A stretch of 49,879 nt of DNA from an uncultured Prevotellaceae bacterium (GTDB taxonomy: Bacteria; Bacteroidota; Bacteroidia; Bacteroidales; Bacteroidaceae). Of this stretch, positions 30,384 through 39,420 are shown one piece after another. Position numbers and translations under genes: made by a program. Location of the stretch: positions 1-49,879 of the forward strand of contig CAMHEL010000011.1 in the NCBI GenBank assembly GCA_946184125.1. Reading direction: 5' to 3'. The first letter of the stretch is position 1. Every line of letters starts with the position of its first letter. The notes under the pieces are model-generated. The model was not told the DNA's origin. It saw only the letters and a list, made by a program, of their open reading frames with translations, and ran no database searches.

Positions 30384-30760
30384 CACTTTAATATTGAAAA
30401 TTGAAAATTAAAGATTGAAAATTGAAAATAATTAAATATTGAAAATTGAATATTGAAAATTGAATATTGAAAAATGAAAATTAGGCTACGCTTGAATGTC
30501 GGCTGCACCTCTCCAAACCTCCCTAACTCCAAACATAACCGCGCCCGCAAAGTATACGTCTGAACTCCTATACTCCTAGAAAAAGACTTTAGACACTAGA
30601 CTTTAGACGTTAGTTGAGAGTTTTGATTACAAGAATTATGAATTTGTGTTGATGCCGTGTGCCCGCAAAGCATACGTCTAAACTCCTAAACTCCTAAACT
30701 CCCAAACTCCCTCAAAAAACTCCCAAACTCCTAAACTCCCCAAAAAACTCCTAAAAAAAC
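30384..30760. repeat. Simple-repeat spacer: ATTGAAAATTG and AAACTCCT runs
   Basis: No gene is present here. From about 30390 to 30482 the DNA is a run of variants of ATTGAAAATTGAAA. From about 30543 and again from about 30661, a near-identical stretch GCCCGCAAAG(T/C)ATACGTCT leads into repeated AACTCCTA/AACTCCCA units, which continue to the start of the BspA-like gene. Between the two lies CTTTAGACACTAGACTTTAGAC. Such low-complexity tracts are common in Bacteroidales intergenic DNA. No promoter was recognised for the gene at 30761. Confidence 0.8.
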
Positions 30761-32566
30761 ATGACTCCATCAAGAACTTCCAGCATCATAGGCCGCCTTA
30801 GCCTTCTGCTCCTCACCTGTCTGAGCGTGGTTCCCCTCCGGGCTCAGTACGACATCTATGTGTCGGTGGGGCAAGCCGGCACGCTCGAACAGGCTCTGTC
30901 AGAGATTTCCGAGGACGCCCGTTATGGCACCACCTCGATGAAAGTCATCGGTTCGCTCAACGGCACGGACATGATGTTTCTCAGAGACATGTGCGGCGTT
31001 CGCGACCTCGACACACCCACCGCCGGACAGTTGCGCTTGCTCGACCTCAGCGAGTCCACCATCGAGCAGTCCAGCGACATCTATCTTTCCATCCTCGGCA
31101 CGCCCCACACCACCACCGCCCAGCATTTCGGCAGCGGTTTTCTCTACAACTGCCCCATGCTCGAGGAACTGATACTGCCCATCGACATCGTCACCATCGA
31201 CACCATGGCCCTTGCCGGTTGCCGGCATCTGCGCTACGTGGAGATACCCGCCATGGTCCACACCATCGGCTACGCCGCTTTCGTGGGCTGCGACAGTCTC
31301 ACCTCACTTGAGGTGCCCCACTCGGTAACCACCATCGAAGAAGGCGCCTTCCAGCAGATGGCATCACTCGAAGAGCTCATCATCGGCAATGGCGTGACCA
31401 CCATCGACAATTCCCTGGTGTTAGGCGACAACAAGCTGAAGTCCATCAACCTGGGCGACGCCTTCCAGACGTTCAACCCCGTCGTGTTCTACACGGCTCC
31501 CTCCCTTTCCGACATCAACATCAGCACGGGCAACCCCTACTACTTCTCGCTTGATGGCGTGGTGTTCTCCGAGGGCGGCGACACCCTGGTGTGCTACCCC
31601 CCCGCCTCCGAACTCACCGACTACGTCATACCCGACAGCGTGACCTACCTTGCCCCCTACTCCTTCTGCCAGGCCAGCCAACTCAAGAGCATATCGTTTC
31701 CCCTCACCGTGGAGCATATCGATTCGCTGGCGTTTTTCGGTTGCCGCTCACTCGCCGATGTCACACTCAACGAGGGTCTCCAGCATCTCTCCTTCGGGGC
31801 TTTCGGCATGAATCTGGGCACCGAGGGCATGCTGAAATCCATCACCCTGCCCTCGACGGTCAGCCGCGTGGATGGCGGCGCCTTCCTCTTCAACCGCAGT
31901 CTCACCACTGTTTCCGTCGAAGCCTCCAACCCCTATCTCACGACCGATGCCGATGGCCTGCTCTACGACAATGAGAAAGCCACCCTGCTCCATGTGCCCT
32001 GCCTCGCTCAGCCCGAAGACTTGCCTTCATCGCTGAGGGCCATCGCACCCTACGCCTTTGCCGGCAACGAGGCGATACCCCGCATTTACCTTCCCGACCC
32101 CGTGCAGTCTGTGGGCGACGGAGCCTTCGCCTTCTCGAAAGCCTTCCAGATCACCCTTGGCAAGGGCATCACATCGCTTGGCGGACGTCTGACAGAGGGC
32201 TGCCACCAGTTGGGCGAGCTCTACCTGTTCACCAACAGTCTCAGCGAGGAGCACACCGATGCCTCAGCCTTCCTCGACGAGGAGGGAGGCACCTCCGAGC
32301 ACTGCACCCTCTTCGTGCTTCCTGGCCAGACCTCTGTCTATATGGAGAAGAAAGGCTTCGTGAACAGCGACACCCACCAGTCGTATTTCGCCCAAATCAG
32401 GGAGATGGAAGCCCTCGACCACATCGCTGACCCGACACTCGGGACAAAGCCCGTGGGTGAGGTCGGCATCGGCGGCCGTCGCGTCCTTCCCACCGAGCGC
32501 GGCATACACATCGTCACCATGCCTGGCGGCCAGTCGCTTAAACGCTTTGTTCACCCCGCCCCATGA
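30761..32566 (+). CDS. BspA-like leucine-rich repeat surface protein
   Basis: The 601-residue protein has a signal peptide (MTPSRTSSIIGRLSLLLLTC ending in PLRAQ). At about residues 120-490 it carries treponemal/BspA-type LRR_5 repeats of about 23 residues, for example LEELILPIDIVTIDTMALAG, LRYVEIPAMVHTIGYAAF, LTSLEVPHSVTTIEEGAF and LKSISFPLTVEHIDSLAF. The C-terminus (VGEVGIGGRRVLPTERGIHI then VTMPGGQSLKRF) resembles the short beta-domain that acts as a secretion or anchoring tail in Bacteroidetes, though it is not a clear Por tail. BspA-like proteins mediate binding to host or bacterial surfaces. Its stop overlaps the queH start by ATGA. Confidence 0.87.
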   Translation: MTPSRTSSIIGRLSLLLLTCLSVVPLRAQYDIYVSVGQAGTLEQALSEISEDARYGTTSMKVIGSLNGTDMMFLRDMCGVRDLDTPTAGQLRLLDLSESTIEQSSDIYLSILGTPHTTTAQHFGSGFLYNCPMLEELILPIDIVTIDTMALAGCRHLRYVEIPAMVHTIGYAAFVGCDSLTSLEVPHSVTTIEEGAFQQMASLEELIIGNGVTTIDNSLVLGDNKLKSINLGDAFQTFNPVVFYTAPSLSDINISTGNPYYFSLDGVVFSEGGDTLVCYPPASELTDYVIPDSVTYLAPYSFCQASQLKSISFPLTVEHIDSLAFFGCRSLADVTLNEGLQHLSFGAFGMNLGTEGMLKSITLPSTVSRVDGGAFLFNRSLTTVSVEASNPYLTTDADGLLYDNEKATLLHVPCLAQPEDLPSSLRAIAPYAFAGNEAIPRIYLPDPVQSVGDGAFAFSKAFQITLGKGITSLGGRLTEGCHQLGELYLFTNSLSEEHTDASAFLDEEGGTSEHCTLFVLPGQTSVYMEKKGFVNSDTHQSYFAQIREMEALDHIADPTLGTKPVGEVGIGGRRVLPTERGIHIVTMPGGQSLKRFVHPAP

Positions 32567-33204
32567 AACGCCCATCGCCCATCACTGTGCCCGAAGGCAT
32601 CAGCGAGGTGATGCTGCATGCCTGTTGCGCCCCCTGCTCCTCTGCCATCGTGGAGTGGATGCTCGCCCATGACATCCGCCCCGTGATATACTATTTCAAC
32701 CCCAACATCCACCCCTTCAGGGAATATGAAATCCGCAAGGATGAGAGCAAGCGCCATGCCGACAGTTTGGGGCTGACATGGATTGACGGCGACTACGACC
32801 ACGAGCACTGGCTGCACGAGATGTCGGGCCTCGAGCATGAGCCCGAGCGCGGCGCCCGCTGCCTTCGCTGCTTCACGACACGCCTCATCGCCACCGCCCG
32901 CCAGGCCTCCGCCTTGGGGCTTCGCTGTTTCACCACCACGCTGGCCTCCTCGCGCTGGAAAAGCCTGGAGCAAATCACCCAAGCGGGCATGACAGCGCAG
33001 CAACAAGTGCCGGGCACCCTCTTCTGGGCCCAGAACTGGCGCAAAGGCGGCCTCTATGAGCGGCGCAATGAGTTGCTCAAGGCCTATGCCTTCTACAACC
33101 AACAATACTGCGGCTGTGAGTTCAGCATGAGCCGGCTCACCGCCCATCATGCAGCCGACAGCTGCACCACCCCCAACCATCAACCAACACCCGACGAATC
33201 ATGA
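32563..33204 (+). CDS. queH: Epoxyqueuosine reductase QueH
   Basis: The 213-residue cytoplasmic enzyme reduces epoxyqueuosine in the anticodon of tRNAs (Asp, Asn, His, Tyr) to queuosine. It is the oxygen-sensitive alternative to QueG. All family cysteine motifs are present: HACCAPCSSAIVEWM near residue 20, ERGARCLRCF near 95-105 and QQYCGCEFSMS near 183-193. These bind the 4Fe-4S cluster and an adjacent metal site. ASSRWKSLEQI is also typical. The ATG at 32563 overlaps the BspA stop and its own TGA overlaps the next ATG, so it is translationally coupled on both sides to genes with no evident link to tRNA modification. Confidence 0.93.
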   Translation: MKRPSPITVPEGISEVMLHACCAPCSSAIVEWMLAHDIRPVIYYFNPNIHPFREYEIRKDESKRHADSLGLTWIDGDYDHEHWLHEMSGLEHEPERGARCLRCFTTRLIATARQASALGLRCFTTTLASSRWKSLEQITQAGMTAQQQVPGTLFWAQNWRKGGLYERRNELLKAYAFYNQQYCGCEFSMSRLTAHHAADSCTTPNHQPTPDES

Positions 33205-34184
33205 AATATATCAGATGGGGATTTATCGGTTGCGGCGAGGTCACCGAGAAGAAAAGCGGTCCCGCCTTTGCCGATGTCGAAGGCTCGAGCGTCGTGGCCG
33301 TCATGAGCCGGAGCGAGCAACGTGCCCGCACCTATGCCGAACAGCACCATATCAGGAAATGGTACACCGACGCACAGCAGCTCATCGACGACCCCGACGT
33401 GAATGCCATCTATGTGGCCACCCCACCCTCGAGCCATGCCACCTACGCCATCATGGCCATGAAGGCCGGCAAGCCCGTTTATGTGGAGAAGCCCCTTGCG
33501 TCCAACTATGAAGACTGCGCCCGCGTCAACCGAGTGAGCGAACAGACCGGCGTTCCCTGTTTCGTGGCCTACTACCGCCGCTACCTTCCCTATTTCCAAC
33601 GTGTGAAGGACATCATCAAAAACGGTGTGATAGGCAAGGTCATCAATGTTCAGGTGCGCTTCGCCTGTCCGCCACGCGAAATCGACTACGCCCCCCAGGG
33701 CGAGTTGCCATGGCGTCTCCAGCCCGATGTCTCGGGAGGAGGCTACTTCTACGACCTCGCTCCCCATCAGCTTGACCTGCTGCAGGATATTTTCGGCGTC
33801 ATCACCGATGCGAAAGGCATCTGCGCCAACCGTGGTGGCCTTTACACAGCCGAGGACACCCTCAGTGCCTGTTTCAAATTCGAGAGCGGACTGCCTGGCA
33901 GCGGCTCCTGGTGCTTCGTGGGGCATGAGGCAGCCACCGAAGACTGCATCGAAGTCATCGGCGACAAAGGCATCATCAGCTTCTCCGTCTTCAAGTACGA
34001 CCCCATCCAGCTCGTCACCAGCGAAGGCTCTACCAGCATCACCGTGCCCAACCCACCCTACGTCCAATTGCCTATCATCACATCAGTCATACACCATCTC
34101 CAGGGCTTCGGTGTCTGCACTTGCACCAGTGTGTCGGCCACACCAGCCAACTGGGTGCTCGACCGTATACTCGGGAAATTTTAG
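33201..34184 (+). CDS. Gfo/Idh/MocA family NAD(P)-dependent oxidoreductase
   Basis: This 327-residue cytoplasmic enzyme has an N-terminal Rossmann fold with WGFIGCGEVTEKKSGPAF, NAIYVATPPSSHATYA and the substrate-side motif GKPVYVEKPLASN near residues 90-102, where the Lys is a conserved active-site residue. The C-terminal alpha/beta domain (from about 125) contains GGGYFYDLAPHQLDLLQDIF, whose His is the usual catalytic position. Members oxidise or reduce sugars and cyclitols; the substrate cannot be told here. The start overlaps the queH stop (ATGA), making it the third gene of the BspA-queH operon. Confidence 0.88.
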   Translation: MKYIRWGFIGCGEVTEKKSGPAFADVEGSSVVAVMSRSEQRARTYAEQHHIRKWYTDAQQLIDDPDVNAIYVATPPSSHATYAIMAMKAGKPVYVEKPLASNYEDCARVNRVSEQTGVPCFVAYYRRYLPYFQRVKDIIKNGVIGKVINVQVRFACPPREIDYAPQGELPWRLQPDVSGGGYFYDLAPHQLDLLQDIFGVITDAKGICANRGGLYTAEDTLSACFKFESGLPGSGSWCFVGHEAATEDCIEVIGDKGIISFSVFKYDPIQLVTSEGSTSITVPNPPYVQLPIITSVIHHLQGFGVCTCTSVSATPANWVLDRILGKF

Positions 34185-34240
34185 AGGTGCTCTAATCTTT
34201 CCTATTCTATGAAGTGGTATTTCAATACGTCATACCTCAA

Positions 34241-35467
34241 ATGATAAGAAGACTGGTTATAGTCATATTACTGTTGGCTACCGCGGTCCCTATCTGGGCT
34301 ACGGCCGACAGTATCATGGTCGATCGGCCAGCAATGAGCGAGACTCTTCCCCCCGACAGCATTGTCACACCCCAAACGGCCTTGCAGCCCACTGCCCCCG
34401 ACTGTCTCGTCACTTCGGAAGCCACCGTGCCGACCGCCATGCCCGACAGTCTTCCGCAGAAGAAAGGGTTTCTGAAACGGCCGTTGGCATGGATTTCCAA
34501 AGTATTGAAGAATTTCAACGACCCCGACACCACATTCATTGAGCCTCAGCGCTATAAGTTCACCGCCACCCTCATGTCGACCTATAGTTTCGAGAACTAC
34601 AGTATGAGGAGCAAATTGGGACAGGAAATCAATTTCTCCCCCGAGGCCCGCATCCAGTTTGGCCCCTATATAGGTTGGAGTTTTCTGTTCTGGGGTTACA
34701 CCATCGACCTGGCCTATTTCGATTCAAGTAAGAAGAAGAGTTTCGACCTCAGCGTATACACCTCCCGCCTTGGTGCCGACTTTTTCCTCCGGCGTTCGGG
34801 CAAGGACTACAAAATCAGGTCGATAGACTTAGGTGAGGAAGAGGATTTCAAGCTCAAAGGCGACATCCCCTTCGATGGTCTTAGCGTGAGCATCACCGGC
34901 CTGAATGTCTATTACATCACCAACCACCACCGCTATTCCTACCCAGCTGCCTTCAACCAAAGCACATGCCAGCGACGGAGCGCCGGCTCCTTCATGTTTG
35001 GTGGAGGCTACACACGCCACTCCCTGGAGCTCAACCTCGACAAGTTGCTCAACACCCTGTCGGATGTCGGTTTCAAGCGCGTGGAACTCATCGACAGCGT
35101 ATTGGGATTCGGCAAGGTGAAATACACCGACATCTCACTCTCTGCCGGCTATGGCTACAACTGGGTGTTCGCTCCCAACTGGGTGCTTGCGGCATCGCTG
35201 TCGCTGGCGCTCGGCTACAAGAGCACCACAGGCGACCACATCACCGACATAATGATGCTCCGCGACTTCTCGCTTCACAATTTCAACGTCGATGGCGTGG
35301 GGCGCTTTGGAGTGATATGGAACGACTCGAAATGGTATTTCGGTGCCTACAGTGTCATCCATTCCTACAACTACAGCAAGTCACGGTTTGAGACCACCAA
35401 CTATTTCGGCAACGTCAAAGTCTACGTGGGCTTCAACTTCGGACGGAAGAAGTCGCACAAACATTAG
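34241..35467 (+). CDS. DUF4421 exported protein
   Basis: This 408-residue protein starts MIRRLVIVILLLATAVPIWA, a signal peptide; a GTG at 34214 is in frame but gives a poor N-terminus. A Pro/Thr/Ser-rich linker (about 25-75) is followed by a positively charged short helix (KKGFLKRPLAWISKVLKNF). The DUF4421 part includes FIEPQRYKFTATLMSTYSFE, FGPYIGWSFLFWGYTIDLAY and GGGYTRHSLELNLDKL, and ends in YVGFNFGRKKS. The alternating aromatic strands suggest an outer-membrane barrel. Function is unknown. It is 56 bp downstream of the oxidoreductase gene and may be expressed separately. Confidence 0.8.
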   Translation: MIRRLVIVILLLATAVPIWATADSIMVDRPAMSETLPPDSIVTPQTALQPTAPDCLVTSEATVPTAMPDSLPQKKGFLKRPLAWISKVLKNFNDPDTTFIEPQRYKFTATLMSTYSFENYSMRSKLGQEINFSPEARIQFGPYIGWSFLFWGYTIDLAYFDSSKKKSFDLSVYTSRLGADFFLRRSGKDYKIRSIDLGEEEDFKLKGDIPFDGLSVSITGLNVYYITNHHRYSYPAAFNQSTCQRRSAGSFMFGGGYTRHSLELNLDKLLNTLSDVGFKRVELIDSVLGFGKVKYTDISLSAGYGYNWVFAPNWVLAASLSLALGYKSTTGDHITDIMMLRDFSLHNFNVDGVGRFGVIWNDSKWYFGAYSVIHSYNYSKSRFETTNYFGNVKVYVGFNFGRKKSHKH

Positions 35468-35552
35468 AATTACAATACACTCACCGATAAAAACATCAAC
35501 AGCGTAAGAAACGTCAGTTCAGGACATCACATCCATCACAAACCAAAACTAT

Positions 35553-36560
35553 ATGAAAAAGCCAACCATCGCCCTCCTCATCGCCACTGTGTTCTTCGCT
35601 ATGGGCACCATGATGCACACCTCGTGCGACCGCCAGGCACAAGCCAAACCAACAGAAGCCCAAGAAACGACAGAAGCAGCAGAAACGACTGAAGCAGCAG
35701 AAGCAGCAGAAGCCACAGTGCCCAATCCACCCGCCCAATCCACCAGGCCCGCTCCAGCCATGGATTTTGAAATAAAATGCACCCATCCCAATGACAAGAG
35801 CCATATCGAGCAACTGCTCAAGGAAGGGCGCCAGCTCGGCGAAGGCACCAATGTGCCGCTCCATTTTGCCAGGCACTTCTTAGGCTATCCTTACGTAGCC
35901 TACACCCTCGACCAGGACCTCAGCGAGTCGCTGGTCATCAACACCGAGGGGCTCGACTGCACCACCTTTGTCGAAAATGTGCTTGCGCTGACCATCTGCA
36001 CCCAGAAAGGCACCACCAGTTTCGATGACTTCTGCCGCACCCTCGCCATGGTGCGCTACATCGGCAGCAAGGTCTCCTATCCCACCCGCCAGCACTACTT
36101 CACCATCTGGCTGACCGACAACATCAGCGAGGGCCTTGTGGCCGATGTCGAGCTTCCCGCTTCTCCCATGAGCGCCAAGCGCAAGCCTCACGTCGATTAC
36201 ATGACCCAGCATGTGAGTTCCTACAAGATGCTCAACGCCCACAAGGAGTGGCTGCCCGACATCAAGAAGATGGAGGCGAAAGTCAACGCCACCGAGTTCA
36301 CCTACATCCCCAAGGCCCAGCTGAAGACCTCCAACCGCTACCGCAAGTACATCCACGACGGCGACATCATCGGCATAGTCACCGACAAAGCCGGTCTCGA
36401 CATCTCTCACGTGGGATTTGCCATCTGGCACGACGACGGCCTGCATCTGTTCAACGCCTCGTCGCTGCACAAGAAGGTGGTCGACGAGCCCATGACCCTC
36501 TACGAGTATCTTCAGCGCCAGACCAAGAGTGCAGGCATTAGGGTGGCACGAATCCTGTAA
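35553..36560 (+). CDS. DUF1460 putative N-acetylmuramoyl-L-alanine amidase, envelope protein
   Basis: The 335-residue protein has an export signal MKKPTIALLIATVFFAMGTM followed by MHTSCD. The Cys after HTS could be a lipobox, so a lipoprotein is possible. A short repetitive linker rich in Thr-Glu-Ala-Ala (about 33-55) tethers the domain. The DUF1460 domain (about 80-330) has the NlpC/P60-like nucleophile motif NTEGLDCTTFVENVLAL with its Cys near residue 138, and the His motif LDISHVGFAIWHDDGLHLF near 285. Characterised relatives cut the bond between N-acetylmuramic acid and L-alanine in peptidoglycan. It is probably involved in wall turnover or in attacking other bacteria's walls. Confidence 0.85.
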   Translation: MKKPTIALLIATVFFAMGTMMHTSCDRQAQAKPTEAQETTEAAETTEAAEAAEATVPNPPAQSTRPAPAMDFEIKCTHPNDKSHIEQLLKEGRQLGEGTNVPLHFARHFLGYPYVAYTLDQDLSESLVINTEGLDCTTFVENVLALTICTQKGTTSFDDFCRTLAMVRYIGSKVSYPTRQHYFTIWLTDNISEGLVADVELPASPMSAKRKPHVDYMTQHVSSYKMLNAHKEWLPDIKKMEAKVNATEFTYIPKAQLKTSNRYRKYIHDGDIIGIVTDKAGLDISHVGFAIWHDDGLHLFNASSLHKKVVDEPMTLYEYLQRQTKSAGIRVARIL

Positions 36561-36607
36561 TGCCGCAAACGATTTCGAAGAAAGATAGCAAGTAAATCCT
36601 CATATTC

Positions 36608-36639
36608 ATTGCCTGAATGCAGATTTTTCACTATTTTTG
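36608..36639 (+). promoter_or_regulatory. Promoter of the rseC-rnf operon
   Basis: ATTG (36608-36611, three of four bases of TTTG), a 20-bp spacer and TATTTTTG (36632-36639) precede the rseC start at 36702, giving a leader of about 58 nt. Confidence 0.58.
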
Positions 36640-36701
36640 CATCGTTAACAAGGAAAAATGCGGCACCATAGGCTTTGGAACCGTCTGTGGCCATTAACAG
36701 A

Positions 36702-37115
36702 ATGAGCAAGATTTCACACATCGGCACGGTAGAATCCATTTCTGGCGACAGCATCACGGTGCGTTTCGTCCAGACTTCAGCCTGCGCGTCCTGCAAGGTC
36801 GCCGGCCATTGCAGCGCTGCTGAGAGCAAGGAGAAGACCGTGGTGGTGAGCGATGCCGACGCTGCCCGCCGCCATACCGTCGGCGACCAAGTGAAGGTGG
36901 CGATGACCGCCTCCAACGGCCGTCGTGCCGTGTTGCTCGCTTTCATTCTCCCCTTCCTCGTGCTGGTGGGCAGTCTCGGTCTGTGTTATTGGCTGACAGG
37001 GAGCGAGGGAGCATCGGCCCTGACAGGCCTCGCCAGCCTCATCCCCTACTACGCTGTCCTCTATCTATTCCGCGACCGGCTTGCCGAGCATTTCGCCTTC
37101 GTCATTGAGCAATGA
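36702..37115 (+). CDS. rseC: RseC/MucC-like SoxR-reducing system protein
   Basis: The 137-residue inner-membrane protein starts at ATG 36702 (MSKISHIGTVESISGDSITV), since the upstream extension to 36675 runs into the leader. The N-terminal cytoplasmic domain carries a Cys motif, SACASCKVAGHCS, near residues 26-38. Two membrane helices follow (VLLAFILPFLVLVGSLGLCY and LIPYYAVLYLF). RseC homologues occur as the first gene of rnf operons in Bacteroidetes and are thought to help Rnf act on redox sensors or assemble. It lies 33 bp before rnfB. Confidence 0.88.
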   Translation: MSKISHIGTVESISGDSITVRFVQTSACASCKVAGHCSAAESKEKTVVVSDADAARRHTVGDQVKVAMTASNGRRAVLLAFILPFLVLVGSLGLCYWLTGSEGASALTGLASLIPYYAVLYLFRDRLAEHFAFVIEQ

Positions 37116-37148
37116 ACAAAACAATCAAATAACCAATAACAAAACAAC

Positions 37149-38060
37149 ATGGATTTCATTTTAAGTGCAGTGATCGTGCTTGGAAGTATCGCCCTCATCG
37201 CAGCGGTGATACTCTATGTATGTTCCAAGAAGTTTGCTGTCGAGGAAGATCCCCGTATAGCCCTTGTTCAGGAAGTACTCCCTGGCGCCAACTGCGGCGG
37301 TTGCGGCTTTGCGGGCTGTTCGGGTCTTGCCGACGCCCTTGTAAAAGGTGCCGATGCAGGTTCCCTCGACGGTCTCAACTGTCCTGTCGGTGGTGCCGAT
37401 GTGATGAGCAAAGCCGCCGACCTACTTGGCATGGCTGTGGCCAACAGCGAGCCCCGTGTGGCCGTGGTGAGGTGCAACGGCAGTTGTGCCAACCGCCCCC
37501 GCACCGTCATCTACGATGGTCTGCGCACCTGCTCGGCAGTCAACTCAAGCAGTGCCGGCGAGACAGGGTGCGGCTATGGCTGCCTTGGCTGCGGCGACTG
37601 CGTGTCGGCCTGCCAGTTTGGTGCCATTGCCATCGACGAGACGACAGGCTTGCCCGTTGTCGACGAGGAGCTTTGCACCTCGTGCGGTGCCTGCGTCAAG
37701 GCCTGCCCCCGACACATCATCGAGCTTCGGAAGAAAGGCCCCAAGGGCCGCCGCGTGTATGTGCAGTGCGTGAACAAAGACAAAGGCGCCGTGGCTAAGA
37801 AGAACTGCCAGGCAGCGTGCATCGGTTGTGGCAAATGCGCCAAGGAGTGCAAGTTCGAGGCCATCACCGTGGCTTCGAACATCAGCTACATCGACCCCGA
37901 CAAATGCCGTCTTTGCCGCAAGTGCGAAGGTGTCTGCCCCACGGGTGCCATCGCCGCCGTCAATTTCCCACCGCGTAAGGAGAAGCCCGCAGAGGCTCAG
38001 CCCGCCGCCACGCCCGTTCAACCCATCGTCAAACCCACAGAGAAGGAGGAGCAAGCATGA
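37149..38060 (+). CDS. rnfB: Rnf complex subunit RnfB (ferredoxin-type)
   Basis: This 303-residue subunit is anchored by one N-terminal helix (FILSAVIVLGSIALIAAVIL). A Cys cluster at about residues 46-74 (GANCGGCGFAGCSGLADALV plus a Cys near 74) binds a 4Fe-4S cluster. Further CxxCxxCxxxC sets (YGCLGCGDCVSACQFGAI, CTSCGACVKACPRHI, CIGCGKCAKECKFEAI, CRLCRKCEGVCPTGAI) bind several more, and a Pro-rich tail ends the protein. RnfB accepts electrons from reduced ferredoxin and passes them into the membrane complex, which drives Na+ or H+ export while reducing NAD+. The stop overlaps the rnfC start by 4 bp. Confidence 0.95.
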   Translation: MDFILSAVIVLGSIALIAAVILYVCSKKFAVEEDPRIALVQEVLPGANCGGCGFAGCSGLADALVKGADAGSLDGLNCPVGGADVMSKAADLLGMAVANSEPRVAVVRCNGSCANRPRTVIYDGLRTCSAVNSSSAGETGCGYGCLGCGDCVSACQFGAIAIDETTGLPVVDEELCTSCGACVKACPRHIIELRKKGPKGRRVYVQCVNKDKGAVAKKNCQAACIGCGKCAKECKFEAITVASNISYIDPDKCRLCRKCEGVCPTGAIAAVNFPPRKEKPAEAQPAATPVQPIVKPTEKEEQA

Positions 38061-39409
38061 AACTAAGAACATTCAGCATGGGTGGTGTCCACCCTGAGGA
38101 GAACAAACTGTCGGCCGAGGTGAAAACCGTAGAGGCTGCCCTTCCTGTCCAGGCCGTCTTCCCCCTGTCGCAGCATATCGGCGCCCCCGCCAAACCCGTG
38201 GTGGCCCGTGGCGACAAGGTGAAAGTTGGCACGATGATAGCCGAGGCCGGCGGCTTCGTGTCGGCACCCATCTTCTCGTCGGTCTCGGGCACCGTGCTCA
38301 AGATAGACAATGCCATCGATGCCACCGGCTATCTCAAGCCCTCCATCATCATCAAGGTGGAAGGCGACGAATGGGAAGAAAGCATCGACCGCTCCGACAA
38401 GTTGGAGACACTCGCCGACCATCCCGAGCTCACTCCCGAGCAAATCGTGGAAAAAGTGAAGAACGCCGGCATCACCGGCATGGGTGGCGCCGGTTTCCCC
38501 ACCTTCATCAAGCTCACGCCCCCACCCACCGCGAAAGCCGAGTGCGTCATCATCAATGCCGTGGAGTGTGAGCCCTACATCACCGCCGACTACCGCCTGC
38601 TGATGGAGCATGCCGACGAGATACTCGTAGGAACAGAACTGCTGATGAAAGCCGCCAAAGTGACCAAGGGCTATATCGGTATCGAGGACAACAAGCCCGC
38701 CGCCATCGCCCTCTTCGAGGAGAAGACCGCTGGGCGTAACGACATCGAGGTCGTTGCCCTCGCCAAGAAATACCCCCAGGGCGGTGAGAAGCAGCTTGTC
38801 GATGCCGTCATCTCACGCCAGGTGCCGGCCCCTCCCGCCATCCCCGTCAATGTGGGCGCCATCGTCCAGAACGTAGGCACCGCATTCGCCGTGTATGAGG
38901 CAGTGATGAAGAACAAGCCCCTCTTCGAGCGTTACACCACAGTGACCGGCAAGGAGCTGGCTCACCCCGGCAACTTCCTCGTGCGCATGGGAACGCCGAT
39001 GCGCGAACTCATCGATGCCTGCGGCGGTCTGCCCGAAGGCGACATCAAGGTGCTTGCCGGTGGTCCGATGATGGGCCGTGCCCTCACCTCTGTCGAGGTG
39101 CCCATCTGCAAGGGCACCAACAGCGTGACCATCCTCAGTGGCGCCGATGCCCGCCGCCGTGAGCCCCAGCCGTGCATCCGCTGCGCGAAATGCGTCGGTG
39201 CCTGCCCCATGGGCCTTGAGCCCTACCTGCTGGCTCAGGTGTCGTCGCTCCATCTGTGGGAGCGTGCCGAGGCCGAGGACATCACCTCGTGCATCGAGTG
39301 CGGCTCGTGCATGTTCACCTGTCCCGCCCACCGTCCACTTCTCGACAACATCCGCTTGGGCAAGTCAACTGTAATGGGCATCATCAGAGCCCGGAATGCA
39401 AAGAAATAA
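38057..39409 (+). CDS. rnfC: Rnf complex subunit RnfC (NADH/flavin subunit)
   Basis: The 450-residue soluble subunit binds FMN and NAD(H) and is held at the membrane by the other subunits. It shows the N-terminal barrel-sandwich (VFPLSQHIGAPAKPVVARGD), the nucleotide/flavin part with GITGMGGAGFPTFIKLTPPP near 137-156 and INAVECEPYITADYRLL, and two C-terminal 4Fe-4S motifs: CIRCAKCVGACPMGLEP near 375 and CIECGSCMFTCPAHRP near 415. It lacks the long Ala/Lys-rich C-terminal extension of enterobacterial RnfC, as is usual in Bacteroidetes. The ATG at 38057 overlaps the rnfB stop. Confidence 0.95.
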   Translation: MKLRTFSMGGVHPEENKLSAEVKTVEAALPVQAVFPLSQHIGAPAKPVVARGDKVKVGTMIAEAGGFVSAPIFSSVSGTVLKIDNAIDATGYLKPSIIIKVEGDEWEESIDRSDKLETLADHPELTPEQIVEKVKNAGITGMGGAGFPTFIKLTPPPTAKAECVIINAVECEPYITADYRLLMEHADEILVGTELLMKAAKVTKGYIGIEDNKPAAIALFEEKTAGRNDIEVVALAKKYPQGGEKQLVDAVISRQVPAPPAIPVNVGAIVQNVGTAFAVYEAVMKNKPLFERYTTVTGKELAHPGNFLVRMGTPMRELIDACGGLPEGDIKVLAGGPMMGRALTSVEVPICKGTNSVTILSGADARRREPQPCIRCAKCVGACPMGLEPYLLAQVSSLHLWERAEAEDITSCIECGSCMFTCPAHRPLLDNIRLGKSTVMGIIRARNAKK

Positions 39410-39420
39410 AGTTTACGAAA

